A DNA stretch of 49,148 nucleotides from CBIFWW01 sp966186435 (GTDB lineage Bacteria; Pseudomonadota; Gammaproteobacteria; Enterobacterales; Enterobacteriaceae). Positions 42,217 to 49,148 of this stretch are shown one piece after another; the stretch's first letter is position 1; each line of letters opens with the position of its first letter. The notes beneath the pieces were generated by a model, which was given only the letters and a program-made list of their open reading frames with translations, was not told where the DNA came from and made no database searches. The position numbers and the translations under genes were made by a program. Location of the stretch: the NCBI GenBank assembly GCA_966186435.1, contig CBIFWW010000006.1, positions 1 through 49,148 of the forward strand, read 5' to 3'.

Positions 42217-43215
42217 CTAACTGACCAAACCCCGCCGATCCAAACGCTGTAACGCCATCGATAACAGCAGGCTCCCGCCTAATGCACAGCCAAATACCCA
42301 GATTAAATCCAGTACCGGCCACTGGGTCAGGGTGATATTGCGGGTGCGCAGCGCATGGATAAACAGCGCATGAAAGCCATAAATCCCCAGTGAGTGGCGG
42401 GAAATCAGCGCCAAAAACGGCAGCGGCCTGCTGTCGAGGGTATTCTTCACCGTGACGAACAGGCTGATGGCGGCGATAAATACCAGCGGGCCACAGTAGA
42501 CATAGAAGGTGTCGGCAAAATTACCTTTGGTCCCCAGCTCATGGTGGGTGCCCAAAGAAATTGACATCACGCACAGGGCAAACATCCCCAGAGCCAGGGC
42601 GCTCACCCCACGCTGTTGGGTGTCCATCATGCCAATCGCCCGGCCCAATAGCCCGTACAGCACATAGTAGAAAGTATCGCCACGAATATAGAGATTGATC
42701 GGCAGCCACTTCATATTGTGGTAGCTCTGGGGCACGGTATTCGGGTTAGCGACCACGCCCACCAGCACCATCAGCCCCAGCACGTACATCACGCTGGTTT
42801 TCTTAACGGAAATCAGCGGTGAAAGCAGGTAAATCACCATGATGGCGAAGAAAAACCACAGGTGATAAAACACCGGCTTTTGGAAGAGATAGATCAGCGA
42901 AATATGTAGGTTAATCCGGGTAAAGAAGGCGATGTAAATCAGTGAAATTACGCTGTAAAACAGTACGCACAGACCGATACGTACAAAATGGCGCTGGCTG
43001 GCGCTGCGCTCACCAAAGAACAAATACCCTGAAATCATAAAGAACAGCGGCACGCTGACCCGTGATGCGGCGTTAAGCACGTTCGATAAATCCCAGCTAA
43101 ATTGACTGACCGTGTAGGAATGAGTGATGTTCCATGTAGTCGTGTGGATCACCACTACCATCAGGCAGGCAATCCCGCGTAAATTGTCTATCCAATTAAT
43201 TTTTTTTTGTGGCAT
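42217..43215 (-). CDS. wecH: O-acetyltransferase WecH (acyltransferase 3 family)
   Basis: WecH acetylates GlcNAc residues of enterobacterial common antigen. The 332-residue inner-membrane protein (E. coli 331) has about ten helices. It starts with the family motif NLRGIACLMVVVIHTTTW containing the conserved Arg and His. SVPLFFMISGYLFFGERS and the C-terminal RHSLGIYGFHALFIHALRTR match E. coli closely. It is divergent from ysaB, as in E. coli. Confidence 0.93.
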   Translation of the reverse strand: MPQKKINWIDNLRGIACLMVVVIHTTTWNITHSYTVSQFSWDLSNVLNAASRVSVPLFFMISGYLFFGERSASQRHFVRIGLCVLFYSVISLIYIAFFTRINLHISLIYLFQKPVFYHLWFFFAIMVIYLLSPLISVKKTSVMYVLGLMVLVGVVANPNTVPQSYHNMKWLPINLYIRGDTFYYVLYGLLGRAIGMMDTQQRGVSALALGMFALCVMSISLGTHHELGTKGNFADTFYVYCGPLVFIAAISLFVTVKNTLDSRPLPFLALISRHSLGIYGFHALFIHALRTRNITLTQWPVLDLIWVFGCALGGSLLLSMALQRLDRRGLVS

Positions 43216-43378
43216 TACTTCCTCTGTAGGTTATCGGGAGGCGTTGTTTTTATAAAAACCAAGGTGGTGATTTATAGGTTTATCCGAGTTTTTGCTCCGC
43301 AGCTTGTCAAGGGTAGCGGCAGGTTAGCAGAATGCCCGAAAGCATAACGAAAATAATGAAAAGTGAGTGTGTTCCTTA

Positions 43379-43699
43379 ATGATGAAGCATAAAAAGTGCA
43401 TTACTGGCTGTATAGGTCTGGGCTTTTTGCTGGCGGGATGTAGGGCTTCCGAGCAGCGGGCGCAATTCACCCAGCATAAGCCTGTGGCATTAATCCAGTC
43501 AGATGTTATGACCGAGCTGTGTAAGGACAACGCTGCCCGGCGCTATAACACCGCGCCACAGCGTATAAAAATCAATGGAATAGAGCAATATCACGGTAGC
43601 TATGAAATGGCAGGATATACCGCCAGAAGAGAAGGTTTTACCTGTTCTTTTGATGAAAATGGCCAATTCCAGCACTTGTCGATGCGCCAGGCAAGATAA
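43379..43699 (+). CDS. ysaB: YsaB-like lipoprotein
   Basis: This is a small lipoprotein of 106 residues from the ATG at 43379. The signal peptide ends in the lipobox LLAGC, with the lipid-bearing Cys near residue 21. The mature part matches E. coli YsaB at LCKDNAARRYNT, YHGSYEMAGYTARREGFTCSFDENG and the end HLSMR. Two more cysteines may form a disulfide. Function unknown. It lies between wecH and glyQ as in E. coli. The ribosome site is weak, and the GTG four codons upstream is an alternative. Confidence 0.88.
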   Translation: MMKHKKCITGCIGLGFLLAGCRASEQRAQFTQHKPVALIQSDVMTELCKDNAARRYNTAPQRIKINGIEQYHGSYEMAGYTARREGFTCSFDENGQFQHLSMRQAR

Positions 43700-43801
43700 A
43701 CCGTGGCACTACGCCAGCCCCCGCCCGGGTACAACCGCGGGGCGTTTGCGTATATACTGCCCGCTTCCATCCTAAACCACCCGTATCGCGTGCGAAATAA
43801 T

Positions 43802-44713
43802 ATGCAAAAGTTTGATACCAGGACCTTTCAGGGCCTGATCCTGACCTTACAGGATTACTGGGCTAGCCAGGGCTGCACCGTTATCCAACCTCTGGACATG
43901 GAAGTTGGCGCCGGCACCTCCCACCCGATGACCTGCCTGCGTGCACTTGGCCCGGAGCCAATCGCGTTAGCTTACGTTCAGCCTTCCCGCCGTCCTACCG
44001 ATGGCCGTTATGGCGAAAACCCTAACCGCTTGCAGCACTATTACCAGTTCCAGGTCATCATCAAGCCATCCCCGGACAACATTCAGGAGCTGTATCTCGG
44101 TTCCCTGAAAGAGCTGGGCATGGACCCAACTATCCACGATATTCGCTTTGTGGAAGATAACTGGGAAAACCCGACCCTGGGCGCATGGGGCCTGGGCTGG
44201 GAAGTCTGGCTGAACGGTATGGAAGTCACTCAGTTCACTTACTTCCAACAAGTTGGCGGCCTGGAATGCAAACCGGTTACCGGTGAGATCACCTACGGTC
44301 TGGAACGTCTGGCGATGTATATCCAGGGCGTGGACAGCGTTTATGATCTGGTCTGGAGCGACGGCCCGCTGGGCAAAACTACCTATGGCGACGTGTTCCA
44401 TCAGAACGAAGTGGAGCAATCCACCTATAACTTCGAATACGCCGACGTAGACTTCCTGTTTGCCTGCTTCGAGCAACATGAAAAAGAAGCACAGCAGCTG
44501 CTGGCGTTGGAAAAACCGCTGCCGCTGCCGGCCTACGAACGTATCCTGAAAGCCGCTCACAGCTTTAACTTGCTGGATGCCCGCAAGGCTATCTCTGTGA
44601 CTGAACGCCAGCGCTACATCTTACGTATTCGCACCCTGACTAAAGCAGTGGCCGAAGCGTATTACGCCTCCCGCGAGGCGCTGGGCTTCCCGATGTGCAA
44701 CAAGGATAAATAA
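43802..44713 (+). CDS. glyQ: Glycyl-tRNA synthetase alpha subunit
   Basis: GlyQ is the catalytic core of the alpha2beta2 glycyl-tRNA synthetase. The 303 residues equal E. coli. It starts MQKFDTRTFQGLILTLQDYW at 43802; an upstream frame from 43703 has no family support. Class II motifs include CLRALGPEPIALAYVQPSRRP and QVGGLECKPVTGEITYGLERLAMY. It is followed by glyS after 9 bases, forming the conserved glyQS operon. Confidence 0.97.
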   Translation: MQKFDTRTFQGLILTLQDYWASQGCTVIQPLDMEVGAGTSHPMTCLRALGPEPIALAYVQPSRRPTDGRYGENPNRLQHYYQFQVIIKPSPDNIQELYLGSLKELGMDPTIHDIRFVEDNWENPTLGAWGLGWEVWLNGMEVTQFTYFQQVGGLECKPVTGEITYGLERLAMYIQGVDSVYDLVWSDGPLGKTTYGDVFHQNEVEQSTYNFEYADVDFLFACFEQHEKEAQQLLALEKPLPLPAYERILKAAHSFNLLDARKAISVTERQRYILRIRTLTKAVAEAYYASREALGFPMCNKDK

Positions 44714-44722
44714 GAGGTCGCC

Positions 44723-46792
44723 ATGTCTGAGAATACTTTTTTGGTGGAAATTGGCACTGAAGAGCTGCCACCGAAAGCGCTGCGTAACCTGGCGGAATCT
44801 TTTGCTGCAAACCTGACTGCGGAGCTGGATGCGGCAGGTTTGTCCCACGGTGACGTTGAGTGGTTTGCCGCGCCGCGCCGTCTGGCGCTGAAAGTGCAAA
44901 ATCTGGCGAGCGCCCAGGCCGATCGTGAAGTGGAAAAACGCGGCCCGGCCATCGCCCAGGCGTTTGATGCGGAAGGTAAGCCGAGCAAAGCAGCCGAAGG
45001 CTGGGCGCGTGGTTGCGGCATTACCGTGGACCAGGCTGAGCGCCTGACCACCGACAAAGGCGAATGGCTGCTGTACCGCGCCAATGTCAAAGGTGAGTCC
45101 ACCGATGCCCTGCTGCCTGCTATGGTCGCAGGCTCGCTGGCTAAACTGCCGATCCCTAAACTGATGCGTTGGGGCGCGTCCGAGGTGCACTTCGTGCGCC
45201 CGGTACACACCGTGACCCTGCTGCTGGGCGATAAAGTCGTACCGGCCACCATCCTGGGTATCGACTCTGGCCGTGTGATCCGCGGCCACCGCTTTATGGG
45301 CGAACCAGAATTCACCATCGACAATGCCGATCAGTACCCGCAGATCCTGCTGGAACGTGGCAAAGTGATGGCGAACTACGCCGACCGTAAAGCCAAAATC
45401 AAAGCTGACGCCGAAGAAGCGGCCCGCAAAATCGGCGGTAAAGCCGATCTGAGCGACAGCCTGCTGGAAGAAGTGGCTTCACTGGTGGAATGGCCGGTGG
45501 TACTGATTGCCAAGTTTGAAGAGAAGTTCCTGGCTGTGCCATCTGAAGCCCTGGTTTACACCATGAAGGGTGACCAGAAGTACTTCCCGGTTTACGGTAA
45601 CGACGGCAAACTGCTGCCGAACTTTATCTTTGTGACCAACATTGAGTCCAAAGACCCGCAACAGATTATCTCCGGTAACGAGAAGGTGGTGCGCCCGCGT
45701 CTGGCGGATGCCGAGTTCTTCTTCAATACTGACCGTAAAAAGCGCCTTGAAGATAACCTGCCGCGTCTGGAAACCGTGCTGTTCCAGAAGCAGCTGGGCA
45801 CCCTGCGCGACAAAACCGACCGCATTGAAGCGCTGTCTGGCTGGATTGCCCGCCAGATTGGTGCCGATGTAAACCACGCGACCCGCGCTGGCCTGCTGTC
45901 CAAGTGTGATTTGATGACCAACATGGTCTTTGAATTCACCGACACCCAGGGCGTAATGGGGATGCACTACGCACGCTTTGATGGCGAAGCGGAAGACGTG
46001 GCGGTGGCGCTGAACGAACAGTACATGCCGCGCTTTGCCGGTGATGAACTGCCGTCCAGCCTGGTGGCTTGCGCCGTGGCGATTGCCGATAAAATGGATA
46101 CCCTGGCGGGGATCTTCGGTATCGGTCAGCATCCGAAAGGCGATAAAGACCCGTTCGCGCTGCGCCGTGCTGCACTGGGCGTGCTGCGTATTATCGTTGA
46201 GAAAAACCTGCCGTTGGATCTGCAAACCCTGGCGGAAGAAGCCGTGCGTCTGTATGGCGACAAGCTGACTAACGCTAAGGTTGTGGATGAGGTGGTCGAC
46301 TTTATGCTGGGCCGTTTCCGCGCCTGGTATCAGGAAGAAGGCCACGCCGTTGACACCATTCAGGCTGTTCTGGCCCGCCGCCCGACCCGCCCGGCAGACT
46401 TTGATGCCCGCATGAAGGCGGTGTCTCACTTCCGCACCCTGGAAGAAGCCGCTGCCCTGGCTGCGGCCAACAAGCGTGTCTCCAACATCTTGGCGAAATC
46501 CACCGAAACGTTAAACGATCATGTTCATGCTTCGGTGCTGAAAGATCCTGCGGAAATTAAGCTGGCCACTCACCTTGTGGTATTGCGCGATAAACTGGAG
46601 CCATGGTTTGCCGAAGGCCGTTACCAGGAGGCGCTGATTGAGCTGGCTCAATTGCGCGAGCCGGTTGACGAATTCTTCGAAAAAGTCATGGTCAATGACG
46701 AAGATGCCACGGTGCGTGTGAACCGTCTGACCCTGCTGACTAAGCTGCGCGAGCTGTTCCTGCAAGTGGCGGATATCTCCCTGTTGCAGTAA
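44723..46792 (+). CDS. glyS: Glycyl-tRNA synthetase beta subunit
   Basis: GlyS recognises tRNA(Gly) and is needed for glycylation with GlyQ. The 689 residues equal E. coli. It begins MSENTFLVEIGTEELPPKALRN, includes RWGASEVHFVRPVHTVTLLLG and ends with an anticodon-binding-type domain (DEDATVRVNRLTLLTKLRELF). GAGGTCG lies before the ATG. It is followed by an intrinsic terminator. Confidence 0.97.
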   Translation: MSENTFLVEIGTEELPPKALRNLAESFAANLTAELDAAGLSHGDVEWFAAPRRLALKVQNLASAQADREVEKRGPAIAQAFDAEGKPSKAAEGWARGCGITVDQAERLTTDKGEWLLYRANVKGESTDALLPAMVAGSLAKLPIPKLMRWGASEVHFVRPVHTVTLLLGDKVVPATILGIDSGRVIRGHRFMGEPEFTIDNADQYPQILLERGKVMANYADRKAKIKADAEEAARKIGGKADLSDSLLEEVASLVEWPVVLIAKFEEKFLAVPSEALVYTMKGDQKYFPVYGNDGKLLPNFIFVTNIESKDPQQIISGNEKVVRPRLADAEFFFNTDRKKRLEDNLPRLETVLFQKQLGTLRDKTDRIEALSGWIARQIGADVNHATRAGLLSKCDLMTNMVFEFTDTQGVMGMHYARFDGEAEDVAVALNEQYMPRFAGDELPSSLVACAVAIADKMDTLAGIFGIGQHPKGDKDPFALRRAALGVLRIIVEKNLPLDLQTLAEEAVRLYGDKLTNAKVVDEVVDFMLGRFRAWYQEEGHAVDTIQAVLARRPTRPADFDARMKAVSHFRTLEEAAALAAANKRVSNILAKSTETLNDHVHASVLKDPAEIKLATHLVVLRDKLEPWFAEGRYQEALIELAQLREPVDEFFEKVMVNDEDATVRVNRLTLLTKLRELFLQVADISLLQ

Positions 46793-46814
46793 TCAGCCCC
46801 CGGTTGAAAGACTA

Positions 46815-46840
46815 AACCCCGCTGCAGCGGGGTTTTTTTG
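46815..46840 (+). terminator. Terminator after glyS
   Basis: A perfect palindrome (AACCCCGC, TGCA, GCGGGGTT at 46815-46834) is followed by T residues. It also lies just past the stop of convergent yiaG. Confidence 0.9.
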
Positions 46841-46861
46841 ATTTCGAAACTTGCTTTTGAC

Positions 46862-47149
46862 TCAAGCAATAAGCTGAGTTCTGGTACTAACGTGGGCAAT
46901 CAGCCGTATCAGTTTAAGTTCCGTGATCGAGGGGATCACGCGGCGCGCCTCCCACTCCTGCACGGTATTCAGGCTAACACCCAGCACACGGGCAAAATCA
47001 TCATCCGCAAGGCCGGTACGTTGCTTTAGCTGCGCTAACTCGACAAACAGGTTCGATTTAGGCGTCATGTCCAGAATCGATGCTGTGTCTTTAAAGACAA
47101 TCTGTTCTAAACTGTTAAGTAATTCAATTGTAGGGTCTTTCTCGTCCAT
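46862..47149 (-). CDS. yiaG: YiaG-like XRE-family transcriptional regulator
   Basis: The protein has 95 residues (E. coli YiaG 96). The N-terminus DPTIELLNSLEQIVFKD matches E. coli. The C-terminal helix-turn-helix is LADDDFARVLGVSLNTVQEWEARRV (about 47-71), of the HigA-like type. It is encoded alone and convergent to glyS. Function is not known; it may be an orphan antitoxin-like regulator. A gap of about 320 bases separates it from yiaF. Confidence 0.9.
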   Translation of the reverse strand: MDEKDPTIELLNSLEQIVFKDTASILDMTPKSNLFVELAQLKQRTGLADDDFARVLGVSLNTVQEWEARRVIPSITELKLIRLIAHVSTRTQLIA

Positions 47150-47473
47150 TTAGCACTCCTCTTACTACGTTGTACGGGAGGGTTGTTATTGTCAAAAGCT
47201 CACTAAGCATAGTGGGGAAATGGCCTGGAAGAGGGCGGCTCAAGGGGCGAATAATGCTATTGCCTCGGCCATCCTTGCCCGGCTAATAATAAGCCTATGA
47301 TTGGCAAAGAAGTGTCTGGCTTATGCGTATACTTAAATAACGCTCACTTTTTTTGCATTTAACCTAAAGATAGTGGGTAGGAAAAAGTATCTTGCTCTGG
47401 CATGTTGGATTATCCTTACTACCGGTTGGCACAGGGGTGCCACTGTGCGCAATTTTGGGTAACAGGAGTAGAC
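47150..47473. other. Intergenic region between divergent yiaG and yiaF
   Basis: This should hold the promoters of both genes. I see AT-rich DNA and a ribosome site AACAGGAG just before yiaF, but no other gene, RNA or obvious repeat. Confidence 0.45.
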
Positions 47474-48187
47474 ATGATGGCGATAGGTAAGTCCTGCTCT
47501 CGCTGGTTTGCGCCGCTTGCGGCGATCTTAATGGTGGTGAGTCTGAGCGGGTGCTTTGATAAAGAGGGCGATCAGCGCAAGGCGTTTATCGATTTCTTGC
47601 AAAACACCGCAATGCGTAGCGGCGAACGTCTGCCTACGCTGACCGCTGACCAGAAAAAACAATTTGGTCCTTTTGTTTCCGATTATGCGGTGATTTACGG
47701 CTACACCCAGCAAATTAACCAAGCGGTGGATTCCGGTATTAAGCCAGTGGTGGATAGCGTTAACAGCATCCGGGTGCCGCAGGATTACACCACCCAGCGC
47801 GAGGCCCTGTCTCAGGCCAACGGTTCTCTGGGCGTGCTGAGCCAGCAGCTGCAAAGTGCCAAGATGCAGGCGGATAGCGCCAAGGCCACGCTGAAGCAAA
47901 ATGAAGAGCTGAAGCCCGTCTTCGATAAGGTTTACTATAAGGTGGTTACCCAGCCAGCCGCAGCCATGGAGCCGCTGATCCCAGCCGCCCAGACGCTGAC
48001 CGCGCAGCTGGTGCAGGTCGGTGATTTTATCGGCCAGCAGGGGACTCAGGTTGGCTTTGCGGCCAACGGTATTCAGTTCCCAACTTCCCAGCAGGCCAGC
48101 CAGTACAACAGCCTGATTGGGCCACTGGCGTCCCAGCAGCAGGCCTTTAACCAAGCTTACAGCAGCGCCATGGCGGCTATGCAGTAA
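47474..48187 (+). CDS. yiaF: DUF3053 lipoprotein YiaF
   Basis: The product has 237 residues (E. coli 236) and starts MMAIGKSCSRWFAPLAAILM, with the lipobox VSLSGC (lipid-bearing Cys near residue 27). The body is largely helical and highly conserved: FDKEGDQRKAFIDFLQNT and ANGIQFPTSQQASQYN. It belongs to DUF3053. Function unknown; an envelope lipoprotein is likely. ATG at 47474 is preceded by AACAGGAG; the longer frame from 47402 is unsupported. Confidence 0.92.
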   Translation: MMAIGKSCSRWFAPLAAILMVVSLSGCFDKEGDQRKAFIDFLQNTAMRSGERLPTLTADQKKQFGPFVSDYAVIYGYTQQINQAVDSGIKPVVDSVNSIRVPQDYTTQREALSQANGSLGVLSQQLQSAKMQADSAKATLKQNEELKPVFDKVYYKVVTQPAAAMEPLIPAAQTLTAQLVQVGDFIGQQGTQVGFAANGIQFPTSQQASQYNSLIGPLASQQQAFNQAYSSAMAAMQ

Positions 48188-48205
48188 GGTATTTGAATAT
48201 CAAGT

Positions 48206-48228
48206 AAGGGGCCTGATGGCCCCTTTTT
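48206..48228 (+). terminator. Terminator after yiaF
   Basis: AAGGGGCC, loop TGAT and GGCCCCTT (48206-48225) form an 8 bp stem followed by T residues. Confidence 0.88.
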
Positions 48229-48294
48229 GCTATATCAGTTAATTAGATGAATGCTTTTAAATTAATGCTCAGTGTAAATAGAAGTGTGCCAGTC

Positions 48295-49148
48295 TTATCG
48301 GGGTTGCGCTGGCGGCTGGTATTTCAGAGTTGCAGTAATGCTCTGCCACAGGGCCACCAGTTCATGCTCGGTTAGTATTTCTGCCGGTTTTGTAAGGTCT
48401 GGCATGTAATACATCATCATTTTGAGGATTTGACGGTTACCTTTTTTATCCTCATGAATAGTTAATTCAAATGAATATTCCAGCAACGCTTCTGCACCTC
48501 TCCCGGAGTGAGAGCGAATTAACCATTCTGAAACGGTTAATCCGTTTATATCTCTTCGACCCTTGTAAAGGGTGCTCCCGTTTGTCAGTTCCATGACTCT
48601 CCTGTCATTTTCAAGCAGCGGGGTATCGACAAAGCTACCATTGTCGGTAGACAGCGTTATGTCTACTTTGTAGGTGTTGAGGTACGTCACCGCTACTTCA
48701 TATGTGCCTAACAGCCGTGGCTCGATTTCAGCCAAGTGCACAGCCAGTTTGCCGGGGGACGGCGGGCGGGTGTCCTCACGGGCGGTCAGGCCGGACAGTA
48801 AGACTTCAATACGGGCTTTTTGTTCGGGGACGGTGTATCCATATACCTTCGAAACTTTACGCAGTTCGTCATATTTTGAACTTCGGCCATCTCTAGCCTT
48901 CTGTTCAACAGATAAGGTAACGTTATTATCCCACTTCCAGCCTTCCAGTATCCTTGCCACATCCGGCGTATTCGGGTCCCGATTACGTTCAAAGATAATG
49001 CCCTCCAGTGCCCCCGGTAGCGGATATACGGCTTTCAGGTAGGGTGCATTTAATGGATCTGCTAATCGGGTATTTTTTAATTCTTCCTCATGTCGCTCCA
49101 GAAACTGTTTAAACGGGAAGTAATACTGCTTTTTAGTGTCCACCCGGG
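48295..49148 (-). CDS. Third Tli4-like immunity protein, 5' end outside the window
   Basis: The frame stays open to the right edge, so the N-terminal part (about 90 residues by comparison with the copies at 14086-16448) is missing. The visible part aligns with them: PFKQFLERHEEEL, FERNRDPNTPDVARILEGW, KLAVHLAEIEPR and the C-terminal LVALWQSITATLKY, matching their IEIWDRITRSFR. Similarity is distant but collinear, so I place it in the same family. A cognate effector would be expected just beyond the edge. Confidence 0.65.
   Translation of the reverse strand, partial: RVDTKKQYYFPFKQFLERHEEELKNTRLADPLNAPYLKAVYPLPGALEGIIFERNRDPNTPDVARILEGWKWDNNVTLSVEQKARDGRSSKYDELRKVSKVYGYTVPEQKARIEVLLSGLTAREDTRPPSPGKLAVHLAEIEPRLLGTYEVAVTYLNTYKVDITLSTDNGSFVDTPLLENDRRVMELTNGSTLYKGRRDINGLTVSEWLIRSHSGRGAEALLEYSFELTIHEDKKGNRQILKMMMYYMPDLTKPAEILTEHELVALWQSITATLKYQPPAQPR

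Noticed and set aside
1..49148. CRISPR arrays, insertion sequences, tRNA or rRNA genes
   Set aside because: I looked for regularly spaced repeats, transposase motifs, terminal repeats and cloverleaf-like segments and saw none; a tool-based scan would be more sensitive.

Overview
The window looks like chromosomal DNA of a member of the order Enterobacterales. Nearly every housekeeping gene is an easily recognised orthologue of an Escherichia coli gene of almost the same length (sodA, yiiM, yiaY, selA, selB, mtlADR, yibL, fhlA, hyp, hyc, avtA, malS, bax, wecH, ysaB, glyQS, yiaG, yiaF). The gene order differs from E. coli. Blocks that lie far apart there (rhaT-sodA-yiiM; yiaY-selBA-yibF-mtl-yibL; hyc-hyp; avtA-malS-bax-wecH-glyQS-yiaF) are joined here. 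The genus cannot be fixed from sequence reading alone.

Layout. 1-786: an AT-rich unknown gene cut by the left edge. 837-1871: rhaT with one in-frame amber codon. 2072-3575: Fur-controlled sodA and the MOSC protein gene yiiM. 3653-8879 (minus): yiaY, selB, selA and yibF. 9321-13875: the mannitol operon mtlADR behind an array of CRP sites, then yibL. 14086-17971 (minus): a probable type VI secretion lipase with two Tli4-like immunity paralogues. The second paralogue is preceded by a 22-codon remnant of a second lipase gene.

18527-37467 is a formate hydrogenlyase (FHL) island. On the minus strand are fhlA and hypABCDE. On the plus strand are hycABCDEFGHI, a TacT-like toxin-antitoxin pair, and hydN, hypF and a NiCoT nickel transporter gene. 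Divergent sigma-54 promoters drive hypA and hycA, and FhlA-type inverted repeats lie nearby. The hyc genes supply the membrane arm, electron-transfer subunits and [NiFe] subunit of hydrogenase 3. The hyp genes and HycI build and mature its Ni-Fe-CN-CO centre, the transporter can supply nickel, and FhlA switches the regulon on with formate. selA and selB, about 10 kb away, supply the selenocysteine machinery that formate dehydrogenase H would need, but fdhF itself is not in the window.

37496-48187 holds avtA, malS, divergent bax, wecH, ysaB, glyQS, yiaG and yiaF. From 48295 to the right edge lies a third Tli4-like gene, cut by the edge.

The most unusual items are the collapsed lipase gene between duplicated immunity genes, the toxin-antitoxin pair whose antitoxin lacks a visible DNA-binding domain and sits where E. 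coli has ascBFG, the amber-interrupted rhaT, and the perfect palindrome upstream of hydN.
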